Of a stretch of 64,000 nt of DNA, positions 38,001-47,636 are shown in pieces. Source of the DNA: Streptomyces sp. NRRL S-340 (GTDB lineage: Bacteria > Actinomycetota > Actinomycetes > Streptomycetales > Streptomycetaceae); NCBI RefSeq assembly GCF_000720185.1, contig NZ_JOIY01000030.1, forward strand, positions 39,874 to 103,873, read 5' to 3'. The position numbers and the translations under genes were made by a program. The notes below the pieces were generated by a model that was not told the origin of the DNA, ran no database searches, and saw nothing but the letters and a program-made list of their open reading frames with translations. The number at the start of each line of letters is the position of its first letter. The stretch's first letter is position 1.

Positions 38001-38020
38001 GTTTCGCACCCGTGCGAAAC
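38001..38020. promoter_or_regulatory. Palindromic operator between ArsR-like gene and MFS gene
   Basis: GTTTCGCAC, a 2-nt centre (CC), then GTGCGAAAC: arms are exact complements of 9 bp. It lies between the two divergent starts (37970 and 38060). A 20-bp symmetrical site of this kind fits a dimeric ArsR regulator. Confidence 0.75.
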
Positions 38021-38059
38021 AATAACGAGCGCCCGCGTGCCCGCCGCAGACTCCGGCGC

Positions 38060-39307
38060 ATGCGCGGTTACCAGGACCTGTTCCGCACCCCCGAGTTCAC
38101 CCCGCTCTTCCTGTCCGCCGCCGTCCAGACCGCCGCCCAGACGATGAGCGGCCTGGCGCTGGGCACCCTCGTCTACCGGGCCACCGGCTCGCCGCTGCTG
38201 TCCGCGGTGAGCATGTTCGGCCAGTCCCTCGCGCAGGTGCTGGGCGCGACCCTGTTCCTGTCCGGCTCCGACCGGCTGCCGCCGCGCCGCGCCCTGACCG
38301 CTCTCGCGCTCGTCTTCACGGCCGGCACGGCGCTGCTCGCGCTGCCGGGCCTGCCGCTGGGCGCGCTGTTCGCCGTCGTCCTCGGCCAGGGCCTGGTCGC
38401 CTCGCTCGGCGGCGGAGTCCGCTGGGGCCTGCTGAACGAGATCCTCGCGGACGGCGGCGACAGCGGCTACCTGCTGGGGCGTTCGGTGTTCAACATGATG
38501 AGCGGCGTCATGCAGATCACCGGGTACGCCGTCGGCGGCGCCCTGGTCACGGTGGTCTCCCCGCGTCTGTCGCTGCTGCTGTCGGCCGGGCTGTACGCGG
38601 TGGCCGCCGCCACCGTCCGCCTCGGTCTGAGCAGGCGCCCGCCCCGCGCCCAGGGCCGCCCGTCGGTCGCGGCGACCTGGCGCGCCAACGCCCGCCTGTG
38701 GTCCGACCGGCCGCGCCGCCTGACCTACCTGGGGCTGTGGCTGCCCAACGGCCTGGTCGTCGGCTGCGAGGCGCTGTACGTCTCCTACGCCCCCGGGGCC
38801 GCGGGCACCCTCTTCGCGTGCGCGGCCCTCGGCATGCTGGCCGGTGACCTCACGGTGGGCCGCCTGCTGCCGCCCGCCCCGCGCAGACGGGCCGCCACCC
38901 CCCTGCTGCTGCTCCTGGCCGCCCCGTACCTGCTCTTCGCCCTGCACCCGCCCGTACCGGTGGCCGCCTGCCTGGTGACGGTCGCCTCCGTCGGGTTCGG
39001 CGCGAGCCTGGTCCAGCAGGAGCGGCTGATGACCCTGACCCCCGCGGAACTGAGCGGCCACGCCCTCGGGCTGCACTCGGCCGGGATGCTGACCCTGCAG
39101 GGCCTGAGCGCGTCCCTGGCCGGCTCGGTGGCCCAGGTCACCTCACCCGCGGCGGCGATGACGGTGCTGGCGGCGGCGTCGGCCGCGGTGACCCTGGCCC
39201 TGGCGGCGGTCGCCCGGCGCACCCCGGGGACGGCGGAGACCGGGGCGGGGGAGCCGGGCGAGGCCGGTGAGGCGGGTGAGCGGCCCCGGCCGGCCCCGGC
39301 CCCCTGA
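38060..39307 (+). CDS. Major facilitator superfamily transporter (exporter-like)
   Basis: 415 residues from ATG 38060 (MRGYQDLFRTPEFTPLFLS), preferred over GTG 38012, which would overlap the palindrome. Twelve transmembrane helices are expected; the first six include LGTLVYRATGSPLLSAVSMF and LVFTAGTALLALPGLPL. NEILADGGDSGYLLGRSVFNMMSG resembles EntS/MFS_3 helices 4-5. A Gly/Glu tail ends it. Divergent from the ArsR-like gene, so efflux under that regulator is the natural reading. Confidence 0.88.
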   Translation: MRGYQDLFRTPEFTPLFLSAAVQTAAQTMSGLALGTLVYRATGSPLLSAVSMFGQSLAQVLGATLFLSGSDRLPPRRALTALALVFTAGTALLALPGLPLGALFAVVLGQGLVASLGGGVRWGLLNEILADGGDSGYLLGRSVFNMMSGVMQITGYAVGGALVTVVSPRLSLLLSAGLYAVAAATVRLGLSRRPPRAQGRPSVAATWRANARLWSDRPRRLTYLGLWLPNGLVVGCEALYVSYAPGAAGTLFACAALGMLAGDLTVGRLLPPAPRRRAATPLLLLLAAPYLLFALHPPVPVAACLVTVASVGFGASLVQQERLMTLTPAELSGHALGLHSAGMLTLQGLSASLAGSVAQVTSPAAAMTVLAAASAAVTLALAAVARRTPGTAETGAGEPGEAGEAGERPRPAPAP

Positions 39308-39439
39308 AGGCCGCCGGAGACTCCCCCGACCGCGCGATGGCTCTCCCCGCCGCGGGATAGAGTCGCCTGATGAACCGGCCGTGGGGGTGACCGGTGATGC
39401 TTGGCTGTACCGGTGTCCTGGGGAGGGGGCCTGCGGAGC

Positions 39440-41518
39440 ATGAGTCGTCGCTCTACTGGTTTGGTCGGTGTCTGGGCCGAGGCGCAGCGGCAGCAGCAGC
39501 GCCAGCGCGAGGCCGACGACAGGCGGCGCCGGGAACAGGTCCGGCAGGCGCAGGCCTACCAGCGGCGGGCCGCCCAGGACCACCGGCAGTACCGGCAGGC
39601 GGAGGCCCGGCGGCGGACCGAGGAACTGGACGCGCGGGTCGCGGCGTTGCAGGGCCTGCTGGCCGCCGGTATCGGTGCACCCTCCTTCACGGCCGCCTCG
39701 CTGCGGCGCCCGGAAGAGGTGGAGCCGTTCGCGCCGGGGCCGCTCGCCCAGCCCGTACCCATGCCGCAGCCCCACCAGTACCAGGCGCAGGGCGGCTGGA
39801 CCGCGGGCCGGCGCGCCCAGGCGGAGGCCGACGCGCGCGCCCGGTTCGAGCAGGACTGGTACGCGGCGCAGGCCGCGGAGGCCCGGCGCCGGGAACAACT
39901 GGCGGCCTACCGACGCGAGTACGAGCAGTGGGCCGCCTCCCGGCTCGCCGAGGTGCGCCGGCACAACGCGGGCGTCACCGAGGTGGCCGAGGGGGTGCGG
40001 CGCCGTGACCCCGACTCCGTGGTCGAGTACTTCTCCGCCGCCCTGTACGCGTCGACGGCCTGGCCCGAGGGCTTCCCGCGTCAGCTCTCGGCCGCCTACG
40101 ACGCCCACGCGGGCCAACTGGTGCTGGACTGGGAACTCCCGGGGTACGACGTCGTCCCCGCCGCCAAGTCCGTCCGCTACGTGGCCGCCTCGGACGAGGA
40201 CAGGGAGAGCGCCCGTCCGTTGACGCAGTGCCGGGCGCTGTACCGGGAGGTCGTCGCCCAGTGCCTGCTGCTGGTGCTGCACGAACTCTTCGCCGCGGAC
40301 GCCGTGTTCGGCGCGCTGGAGTCCGTGGCGCTGAACGGCTTCGTGGACGCCCACGACCCGGCGACGGGTCGGCAGGGCCGCATCCCGCTGGCGACCGTGA
40401 TGGCGCCGCGCCCCACCTTCAACGGGCTGCACCTGGAGCAGGTGGACCCGGTCAGCTGCCTCACCGACGCGCTCCGGGGCCAGCTGACGGCGCGGCCCGA
40501 CCAGCTCGCCGCCGTACGCCCCGGCAGGCGCCCGGAGGACGTCGGCGACGGCGGCCGGGTCGTCACCCACGGCGGCGAGGGCGACGAGGAGCCGGACCTG
40601 TACACGATGGACCCGCTCGTCTTCGAGTCCCTCGTCGCCGACCTGTTCCGTGCGATGGGGATGCAGGCGGTGACGACCCAGCGGTCGGGCGACGGCGGCG
40701 TGGACGTGGACGCGCTGGACCCCGCGCCGATCACCGGCGGCAGGATCGTCGTCCAGGTGAAGCGGTACCGCAACACCGTGCCGCCCACGGCCGTGCGCGA
40801 CCTGTACGGCACCGTCCAGGACCAGGGTGCCAACAAGGGCGTCCTGGTGACGACGTCGAAGTTCGGGCCGGGCTCGCACACCTTCGCGGACGGCAAGCCG
40901 CTGGAACTGGTCTCCGGCACCGAACTCGTCGACCTGCTGCACCGGCACGGCCTGCGCGGCCGGCTGGGCGGCCCGCGCCGGACGCCGGAACCGGCGCCCA
41001 CGCCCCCGTCCGGCGCCGCGGCCCCGGCCCGCGACGACTACAACGTCCTGGGCATGTCCTGGTCCGGCGGTGTCGCGCTGGACGTGTGCGCGCTCGTCTG
41101 CCGCGGCAACCGGGTCCTCGACGACGACCACTTCGTCTTCTACAACAACCTGCGCACCCCGGACGGTTCCGTCGGCGCGGTCGCCGCCACGCCCCCGGAC
41201 AAGGCGGCCCTGCGGGTCTCCTTCGACGCGCTCCCGGCCCACTGCGACCGGCTGGTCCTCGTCGCCGCCGTCGACCCGGAGACGGACCCGGACGCCGACC
41301 TCTCCGGTTTCACCGACGCCCGCATCCGGCTGCTCGACCCGGCCCTGACGGAACTGGGCCGCCTGGAGGTCTCCGACGGCCGCCCCGGCGAAACCGCCCT
41401 GGTCCTGGGCTCCTTCCGCCGCAGGTCCACCAACGACTGGGACTTCGTCCTCGGCGGCAGGGGTTACGCCGGCGGCCTGCTCGAACTGGTCGAGGACCAC
41501 GGCATAGAGGTGGAGTGA
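39440..41518 (+). CDS. Mrr-type restriction endonuclease domain fused to a TerD-like domain
   Basis: 692 residues from ATG 39440; GGAG lies just upstream. Residues ~15-70 and 120-180 are basic coiled coils (EAQRQQQRQREADDR, EARRREQLAAYRRE). Residues ~390-502 are an Mrr/PD-(D/E)xK nuclease domain: FESLVADLFRAMGMQAVTTQ, then D422 and Q439-V-K441 of the D...QxK active site. Residues ~540-690 look like a TerD/TelA stress domain (VLGMSWSGGVALDVCALVC, DDDHFVFYNN). The two together suit DNA processing in a Ter-type stress or anti-phage pathway (a known theme of Ter-linked fusions). No obvious partner gene is nearby. Confidence 0.85.
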   Translation: MSRRSTGLVGVWAEAQRQQQRQREADDRRRREQVRQAQAYQRRAAQDHRQYRQAEARRRTEELDARVAALQGLLAAGIGAPSFTAASLRRPEEVEPFAPGPLAQPVPMPQPHQYQAQGGWTAGRRAQAEADARARFEQDWYAAQAAEARRREQLAAYRREYEQWAASRLAEVRRHNAGVTEVAEGVRRRDPDSVVEYFSAALYASTAWPEGFPRQLSAAYDAHAGQLVLDWELPGYDVVPAAKSVRYVAASDEDRESARPLTQCRALYREVVAQCLLLVLHELFAADAVFGALESVALNGFVDAHDPATGRQGRIPLATVMAPRPTFNGLHLEQVDPVSCLTDALRGQLTARPDQLAAVRPGRRPEDVGDGGRVVTHGGEGDEEPDLYTMDPLVFESLVADLFRAMGMQAVTTQRSGDGGVDVDALDPAPITGGRIVVQVKRYRNTVPPTAVRDLYGTVQDQGANKGVLVTTSKFGPGSHTFADGKPLELVSGTELVDLLHRHGLRGRLGGPRRTPEPAPTPPSGAAAPARDDYNVLGMSWSGGVALDVCALVCRGNRVLDDDHFVFYNNLRTPDGSVGAVAATPPDKAALRVSFDALPAHCDRLVLVAAVDPETDPDADLSGFTDARIRLLDPALTELGRLEVSDGRPGETALVLGSFRRRSTNDWDFVLGGRGYAGGLLELVEDHGIEVE

Positions 41519-41711
41519 CGGGGGCCTTTTCCCTGGAGCCCTCTCCCCTGGGCCCCTTCCCCCGGGAGCCCCTCCGGCCTGCCCGCCGGCCGGTCGCCCC
41601 CGGCCTGCCCGCCGGCTGGGCCTCCGGTTCACCCGTCCGGCGGTCTCCCGCTGGTGGGACGCCCTGCCGCCGCGCACGGTGGACGCATCCGACCGCACGG
41701 AGGACGACACC

Positions 41712-42161
41712 ATGACGCAGCAGCCGGCAGCTCCGGGCCCGCGCCCCGAGGACCACGCCGCGGACCGGGGCAGAACGAGTCCCTGGGTGGCGGGCGGCAC
41801 CGTCTTCGCCGGGGTGGTGCTGCTGGTGGCCGGTCTGCTGGACATCCTCAAGGGCATCTCGGCCCTCGCCTCCGACACCATCTACGGGCGCATCGGCGAC
41901 TACGTCTACCGCTTCGACCTGACGACCTGGGGCTGGGTCCTGCTGATCGTCGGCATCATCGCCGCCGCCACCGGCCTGGGCCTCCTCACGGACGCGCTGT
42001 GGGCCCGCGTGACGGGCGTCTTCATGGCCTGCATCAGCCTCATCGCCAACTTCCTCTGGCTGCCGTACCAGCCCCTGTGGGCGATCATCTCCATCGGCCT
42101 GGACGCCTGGGTCATCTGGGCCCTGACGGCCCACAGGGCCTCCCGCACCGCTGCGCTGTGA
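41712..42161 (+). CDS. Four-helix membrane protein (DUF7144-like)
   Basis: 149 residues from ATG 41712 with GGAGG 8 nt before. Four hydrophobic helices: WVAGGTVFAGVVLLVAGLLD, TWGWVLLIVGIIAAATGLGL, WARVTGVFMACISLIANFLW, PLWAIISIGLDAWVIWAL. The GG...GxxxLxxG pattern is common to a Streptomyces family of unknown function; no partner is evident. Confidence 0.8.
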   Translation: MTQQPAAPGPRPEDHAADRGRTSPWVAGGTVFAGVVLLVAGLLDILKGISALASDTIYGRIGDYVYRFDLTTWGWVLLIVGIIAAATGLGLLTDALWARVTGVFMACISLIANFLWLPYQPLWAIISIGLDAWVIWALTAHRASRTAAL

Positions 42162-42433
42162 GGCGGCGCCGGACACCGTGAGGACGTGAGGAGAAGCCGC
42201 CGGTACGGATGGCTGTGGACGCACCCCTCCGCCGGACCGGCGTCCCGGGCTCGCCCGGCGCGTGAGGCGGAGGCCGCGGGCCGCGGCCGATGCGCTGCGG
42301 AACCGACGACGTCCCCGGACGCCGGGTGGTCCTCGGCGCCGGGCTGCGAGAACCGGCGGTGGCGGGGCTGCCCTTCACCCTGTTCCTGGGAACCGGGGGC
42401 CCGGCGCCCACAGGGGTGGACCGGGGCTTGCGC

Positions 42434-43978
42434 TCAGTGGCCGGCGGTGAGTTCGCCGCTGAGTCTGCCGTGGAGGCGGGCGCTGGGGCTGTTCAGGCCG
42501 ATGATCTCGACCGTCTTGCCGCGCTGGGCGTACTTGGACTCGACGGCGTCGAGGGCGGCCACCGAGGACGCGTCCCAGACGTGGGTGCCGGTGAGGTCGA
42601 TGACGACCTTGCCGGGGTCGTTCGCGTAGTCGAACCGCGTGACGAGGTCGTTGGAGGAGGCGAAGAAGAGCTGACCGGTGACCGCGTAGACGACCTGGGT
42701 GCCGTCGGGGTCGGTGACCGAGGTGACGTCGGTGAGGCGGGCGACGCGGCGGGCGAAGACCACCATGGCGGTCAGCGAGCCGGCCACGACGCCGACGGAC
42801 AGGTTCCCGGTGGCCACGACGACGATGACGGTGATCACCATGACGGCGGTCTCACCGACCGGCATCCGCCGGAGCGTCGCGGGCTTGACCGAGTGCCAGT
42901 CGAAGGTGCCGACGGAGACCAGGACCATGACGGCGACCAGCGCGGCCATGGGGATGGCGGAGACGACGGGGCCGAGGACGATGCACAGGACGAGCAGGAA
43001 GAACCCGGCCAGGAACGTCGACAGGCGGGTGCGGGCCCCGCTCCTGACGTTGATCATGGTCTGGCCGATCATGCCGCAGCCGCCCATGCCGCCGAAGATG
43101 CCGGTGACGATGTTGGCGATGCCCTGACCGACCGCCTCGCGGGTCTTGTCGGAGGGGGTGTCGGTGAGGTCGTCGACCAGCTTCGCGGTCATCATCGACT
43201 CCATGAGCCCCACCAGGGCCATGGCGAAGGCGTAGGGCGCGACCACGGTGAGGGTGTGGAGGGTGAACGGCACGTCCGGCAGGCCCGGCACGGGCAGGGA
43301 GGACGGCAGCTTGCCCTTGTCGCCGACCGTCGGTACGGCGATCCCGGCGGCGACGGTGATCACGGTGAGGATCACGATCGCCACCAGCGGCGCGGGCACC
43401 GCCTTGGTCAGCCGGGGGAACAGCAGCATGAGCGCCAGGCCGCCGGCGACGAGCGGGTAGACCGGCCAGGGCACGTCCCGCAGGTTGGGGATCTGCGCGG
43501 TGAACAGCAGGATGCCCAGGGCGTTGACGAAGCCCACCATCACGCTGCGCGGCACGAACCGCATCAGCCTGGCCACCCCGAGCGCGCCGAGGACGATCTG
43601 GAAGACACCGGCGAGGACGACGGTGGCGATCAGGTAGTCCAGGCCGTGCCGGCGGACGACGGGCGCGATGACGAGGGCGACGGCACCGGTGGCGGCGGAG
43701 ATCATCGCGGGCCGCCCGCCGACGAAGGCGATCACCATGGCCATGGTGCACGCGGCGAACAGTCCGACCTTCGGGTCGACGCCGGCGATGACGGAGAAGG
43801 AGATCGCCTCCGGGATCAGGGCCAGACCGACCACCAGGCCGGCCAGGGCCTCGGTGCGGAACACCGCGGGGGACAGCCAGGCGGGCCGGCCGGGGCCGCG
43901 CGGCAGCCCGGCGGGCGTGAAACGGGAGGAGGGCGGAGAAGAAGGCAAGGACGCGGTACCTGTCGTGCTCGGGCGCAC
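42434..43978 (-). CDS. SulP family anion transporter with STAS domain
   Basis: 514 residues from GTG 43978; a longer start at 44053 (GTG) is also open and neither has a clear ribosome binding site. Ten or more helices: [35 protein letters not shown] is the SulP signature (split at about residue 55), [20 protein letters not shown] follows. The C-terminal cytosolic STAS domain begins near [19 protein letters not shown] and contains [20 protein letters not shown]. Substrate may be sulfate or bicarbonate. Divergent from a MerR gene with an operator between, so regulation by it is plausible. Confidence 0.88.
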   Translation of the reverse strand: MRPSTTGTASLPSSPPSSRFTPAGLPRGPGRPAWLSPAVFRTEALAGLVVGLALIPEAISFSVIAGVDPKVGLFAACTMAMVIAFVGGRPAMISAATGAVALVIAPVVRRHGLDYLIATVVLAGVFQIVLGALGVARLMRFVPRSVMVGFVNALGILLFTAQIPNLRDVPWPVYPLVAGGLALMLLFPRLTKAVPAPLVAIVILTVITVAAGIAVPTVGDKGKLPSSLPVPGLPDVPFTLHTLTVVAPYAFAMALVGLMESMMTAKLVDDLTDTPSDKTREAVGQGIANIVTGIFGGMGGCGMIGQTMINVRSGARTRLSTFLAGFFLLVLCIVLGPVVSAIPMAALVAVMVLVSVGTFDWHSVKPATLRRMPVGETAVMVITVIVVVATGNLSVGVVAGSLTAMVVFARRVARLTDVTSVTDPDGTQVVYAVTGQLFFASSNDLVTRFDYANDPGKVVIDLTGTHVWDASSVAALDAVESKYAQRGKTVEIIGLNSPSARLHGRLSGELTAGH

Positions 43979-44269
43979 CCGGGCGGCGGCCCGGCGGGGG
44001 CGCGGAAGGAAGCGGCGGGCCGTACGGCAGGCCGCGGCCGGCCCGTCGTACACGGGCCGGAAGTCTTCGGGGCGGCGGTACGGCGGCGGCTGCCCGCGCG
44101 GTCCGGCCGGTGTCAGGGGCGGCGGATCACGGCGGGCAGGCGCCGGCGCGGGGCGCCATCGGCTCGCGCACGCGTCTCTCCCGCAGGGCTCGGCAATCTC
44201 GACCGGGGGCGGCGTCGGTCCCGGTACCGCACACAGGCGGAGGCCGGTCCAGCCGGCCTCACCGCCGGC

Positions 44270-44292
44270 AACTCTACCGCAACGTTAGAGTT
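44270..44292 (+). promoter_or_regulatory. MerR-type palindromic operator/promoter upstream of the MerR gene
   Basis: AACTCTA, nine central bases, then TAGAGTT: perfect 7-bp arms in a 23-bp element. Symmetric sites of this size in long spacers are typical of MerR promoters. It lies 60 bp before the MerR start and between it and the SulP gene, so could serve both. Confidence 0.7.
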
Positions 44293-44352
44293 GGGGCGGG
44301 GGCCGGACGGCGTGCGGCGCCACCGGGACAGACCCAGGACCGGAGCGGGAAC

Positions 44353-44820
44353 GTGGACGGCAAGCACATGCACATCGGCGAGGTCGCCGCGCGGACCGAG
44401 CTGTCCCTGCGCACCATCCGGCACTACGAGGACGCCGGTCTCGTCGTCCCCTCCGCCCGCTCGCAGGGCGGCTTCCGCCTGTACACGGAGTCCGACGTCG
44501 CCCGCCTGATGGTCATCCGCCGCATGAAGCCCCTCGGCTTCACCCTGGAACAGATGCGCGAGCTGCTGCACGCCACCGACCGCCTGGACTCGGCGGAGGA
44601 CCTGCCCGCCGGTGAACGGGAGGAATACGTGGAGCGGGTACGCGCCTTCGAGCGCACTGCCGTCGAACGCGTACGGGACCTGCGGACCCGGCTGGCCCGG
44701 GCGGAGGAGTTCGCGGCGACCCTGCGCGAACGCCTCGCCCCGGCGGCGCCCACCACGCGATCCCCGACTTCGCTCGACGCCGCTGCTGGGGGCGTTGTCG
44801 ATACCGAGCCCGGTCCGTGA
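44353..44820 (+). CDS. MerR family transcriptional regulator
   Basis: 155 residues from GTG 44353 after GGAG. MHIGEVAARTELSLRTIRHYEDAGLVVPSARS (split: winged helix) and GGFRLYTESDVARLMVIRRMKPLGF give the full MerR head; a long coiled coil follows (LPAGEREEYVERVRAFERTAVERV...). There are no cysteines for metal or redox clusters, so it is not a typical metal sensor. Divergent from the SulP transporter, with a palindrome between. Confidence 0.9.
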   Translation: MDGKHMHIGEVAARTELSLRTIRHYEDAGLVVPSARSQGGFRLYTESDVARLMVIRRMKPLGFTLEQMRELLHATDRLDSAEDLPAGEREEYVERVRAFERTAVERVRDLRTRLARAEEFAATLRERLAPAAPTTRSPTSLDAAAGGVVDTEPGP

Positions 44821-45006
44821 CTGATCCGAGGCCCTGAGCGTCCCGCACATCGCAACCTGCGACGGACCTCCTGTGCTGCGTCCGTTCCCTCCGAGGCCGG
44901 ACGAGGGGGAGCTTCGAGGACGCCGTCGCGCGTGGCACCAGGAGTAAGTTGGAAGGTGTGGGACGGAGTCCCGTCGTCGCACCGCCGCTACAGACGGGTG
45001 GTCACC

Positions 45007-45489
45007 ATGACCAGCTCGGACACACCACCTGTTCCCCGGCGTCTGCCCAGCGGCGTCCACGAGGCCGTGCGGCCAGGATGCGCGCTTCTCCGGCTGGAGA
45101 CGACCGCATCACGCGAAGGCGTCCTCGACGGTGCGTGGTGGCCCCGCTCTCGCGACATCGGCGCCGAACTGCCCGCACTGCTGAGCGCCCTCGTCGCCCA
45201 CCTCGGCCCCGTGACCCGCGTGGGACTCGACACCGCAGCCTGGGAAGGTCTCCCGACGCGTATCGCCGTGGACGACCGGGTGGTGCACATCGATTCCTTC
45301 CCGGCCGGTGACGACACGGTCCTCGTCACCCGGGGCGACAGGGACATCTTCTCGCTGCTGGTGGTCCCGCCGGACGCGACACCGGAGGCCGCCCGCGCCG
45401 CGATGGCCCAGGCGGTCCGGTCGGACAACCTGAGCCAGGCGGAACAGATCCTCATCGACACCGAGAGCGGGCACGGCCCGCCGGGCTGA
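45007..45489 (+). CDS. DUF5994 family protein (copy 1)
   Basis: 160 residues from ATG 45007. DUF5994 features: VLDGAWWPRSRDIGAELPALLSAL, VTRVGLDTAAWEGLP, and a short strand IFSLLVVPPDATPEAARAAM. It is a paralogue of the gene at 46869-47381 and convergent with the PP2C gene 51 bp away. Function unknown; cytosolic. The clustering with PP2C and STAS genes points to a regulatory role. Confidence 0.85.
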   Translation: MTSSDTPPVPRRLPSGVHEAVRPGCALLRLETTASREGVLDGAWWPRSRDIGAELPALLSALVAHLGPVTRVGLDTAAWEGLPTRIAVDDRVVHIDSFPAGDDTVLVTRGDRDIFSLLVVPPDATPEAARAAMAQAVRSDNLSQAEQILIDTESGHGPPG

Positions 45490-45540
45490 CGGCCCGCCGC
45501 CGGGCGCGACCGGCGAAACGGTGCCGGACGGCGGGGGAGG

Positions 45541-46734
45541 TCAGCCGCGCCACTCCACCATGAGCAGCGTCGCGTCGTCGCTGGTCTGTCCGCCCCGTGC
45601 CTGCTTGAGCGTGTGGGACAGGGAGCGCGTCACCGCCCGGATGCCACGGCCCGTCCTTTCCAGATGGTTCACGAAGTCGATCAGCTGGTCCTCCCCGAAC
45701 TCCTCCCCGCCGCTCTTGTGCTCCTCGACCACTCCGTCGGTGAAGCAGAGGACCCGGTCCCCGGGCACCAGCCCCAGCTCGCTGATCCGGGGCGCCGGAC
45801 CACCGAGGCCGACGGGAAGGGTCGTCGGGGCGGCCAGACGCCGTGCGACGCGGTGGTCGCGGACCAGGATCGGCGGCGGGTGTCCGGCGTTGACCCACTG
45901 CACCCGCCCGGTCGTCGTGTCCAGCTGCATCATCTGCGCGGTGACGAAGTGCTCGGGGCCGAATTGCCCGGCCACGGCACGGTCCATGAACGCGTAGATC
46001 TCCGACAGTCCGATGCCGGCGCGGCGGGCGTGGCGGTAGGCGCCGATGGCCACGGTGGCCATCGTGGCCGCGTCCAGCCCGTGACCCATCGCGTCGATCA
46101 TGGCCACGTGGAGGACGTCGTTGTTGAGCGCGTAGTCGAAGCTGTCACCGGCCACGTCGTAGGCGGGTTCCAGGATTCCGGCCACGGCGACCCGGGGCAT
46201 GATCATGGCCAGCGGTGGCAGCAGTGACCACTGGATCTCCGCGGCGACGCCCATCGCCTCACCGCGCCGGACGTCGAAGAACAGGTCGGAGTAGCCGTGC
46301 TTGGTGACCAGGAGGTCGGCCACCAGGCCGGAGATTCTGAGCAGCAGGCGGCGGTCGTGGTCGTCCACGCTGTCCAGCGTCACCGCCATGACCCCCACCT
46401 GGTCACCGCCGTCCAGCAGAGGCAGGTGGATCCGGACGCCGTCCTCCCGGGGCACCTCCACGGGGACCGCGTCCAGGAAGCAGCGGCCCGCCTCGGAGTC
46501 GTCGATGACCTGCGGTTCCCCGCCGGCGAGGCCCGCACCGGGCAGCGGTACGAGCAGCAGCTGGCCGTAGTCCTGCAACAGCACCTGCGGACGGCGGCCA
46601 CCGAGTTGCTCCATCACGTCGGCGACCAAGGGCCCGATGAGGTGGGGCGGGAGTTCGTGCGCGCTGTCGAGGATCTTTCCCAGGAGGGCTTCCCCGAAGC
46701 TCTCGGACCGGTCCGTACGCCGCACTGCCGTCAT
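45541..46734 (-). CDS. PP2C-type (SpoIIE) serine phosphatase
   Basis: 397 residues from ATG 46734; GTG 46755 is an alternative. N-terminal ~160 residues look GAF-like (VLLQDYGQLLLVPLPGAG, HLPLLDGGDQVGVMAVTL). The PP2C_SIG domain carries the metal motifs: AYDVAGDSFDYALND, MIDAMGHGLDA, CFTDGVVEEH. Such enzymes dephosphorylate anti-anti-sigma (STAS) factors. It sits between two DUF5994 genes with a STAS protein nearby. Confidence 0.9.
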   Translation of the reverse strand: MTAVRRTDRSESFGEALLGKILDSAHELPPHLIGPLVADVMEQLGGRRPQVLLQDYGQLLLVPLPGAGLAGGEPQVIDDSEAGRCFLDAVPVEVPREDGVRIHLPLLDGGDQVGVMAVTLDSVDDHDRRLLLRISGLVADLLVTKHGYSDLFFDVRRGEAMGVAAEIQWSLLPPLAMIMPRVAVAGILEPAYDVAGDSFDYALNNDVLHVAMIDAMGHGLDAATMATVAIGAYRHARRAGIGLSEIYAFMDRAVAGQFGPEHFVTAQMMQLDTTTGRVQWVNAGHPPPILVRDHRVARRLAAPTTLPVGLGGPAPRISELGLVPGDRVLCFTDGVVEEHKSGGEEFGEDQLIDFVNHLERTGRGIRAVTRSLSHTLKQARGGQTSDDATLLMVEWRG

Positions 46735-46868
46735 CCCCTCACCCGCCGCGGTCACGCTTCGTGTGGGGGCGGGCCAGGAGGGCAAAGGGTCTGTCGGTGC
46801 CATAGCTCCGTCACGGGGTCGTGGACGCCCGGCCTGCCGGCCCCGCGGAGCCGGCCGGGACGGGCCGC

Positions 46869-47381
46869 TCATCTCGGTCCGGCTCCGCCTTCCGACTCCC
46901 AGGCGTCCTGTCCGCCGGGGCCGTTCTCGGCGAGTGCCAGCAGGCGCGGAGCCGACAGGGGGTTCCCGGGGTCGGCGGCGACGGTCAGCAGCCGGGCGGC
47001 TACTGCGGCGGGCTCGTCCGGGGGGATCACCAGCAGTTCCCAGCGCCCCACGGTGCCGCAGTCCACGGTGACGGCATGCTCCTCGGCGGCGGAATCGGTC
47101 AGGACCACCTCGATCACGTGGCCGGGCGCCATCACTTCCCGCGGGGCATCGGGCCAGGCGGCGGTCCCCACGGTCACGCGGGTCACGGTGCCGCTGCTCG
47201 GATCCAGGGAGCCGACCAGCGCGGGCAGTTCGAGTTCGAGGGCGTCGCAGCGCGGCCACCACGCGCCGTCCAGCGGGCCATGGCTGACGTCCGGCGTGAG
47301 GCGCAGCCGGGGCATGGGCATCCGGTAGGAGTGTCCCTCATCCGGTGCCGTGCCTTCGGCTGGCTCTGTGATGGGGTTCAT
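46869..47381 (-). CDS. DUF5994 family protein (copy 2)
   Basis: 170 residues. Shares PLDGAWWPRCDALELELPALVGSL, VTRVTVGTAAWPDAPRE and WELLVIPPDEPAAVAARLL with copy 1; the two are clearly paralogues. The short spacing (134 bp) to the PP2C gene on the same strand suggests cotranscription. Function unknown. Confidence 0.85.
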   Translation of the reverse strand: MNPITEPAEGTAPDEGHSYRMPMPRLRLTPDVSHGPLDGAWWPRCDALELELPALVGSLDPSSGTVTRVTVGTAAWPDAPREVMAPGHVIEVVLTDSAAEEHAVTVDCGTVGRWELLVIPPDEPAAVAARLLTVAADPGNPLSAPRLLALAENGPGGQDAWESEGGAGPR

Positions 47382-47593
47382 CGTGCGATCCCGTTCCGGG
47401 CCGTGCGGTTTCCGGCTGCCCGTGTCTGTCGTTCGCCGGGAACGGCGCCGCCGTGGTCGTACGCCCGGAAGTTCTCGGTACCTGCCAGGCTACTCCCGGC
47501 GTGGCGGGCCGGCGTGGTGCGCAGCCAGCGTGGAGACACCTCGGCACGGCGGACGCCGGGTGGCGTGACCGCCCCGGCCGGTACGACTGCCGG

Positions 47594-47636
47594 CTCGTCG
47601 CTCCTCTGCCACGCCACTCGTCGCTCCTCTGCCACG
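47594..47636. repeat. 20-bp direct repeat at the end of the STAS-GNAT gene
   Basis: CTCGTCGCTCCTCTGCCACG occurs at 47594-47613 and again at 47617-47636, period 23 bp. It abuts the stop codon of the minus-strand STAS gene. No function is obvious. Confidence 0.7.

Noticed and set aside
45541..47262. 573-residue version of the PP2C phosphatase
   Set aside because: The extra N-terminal 175 residues overlap the DUF5994 gene in another frame and are Arg/Pro shadow sequence.
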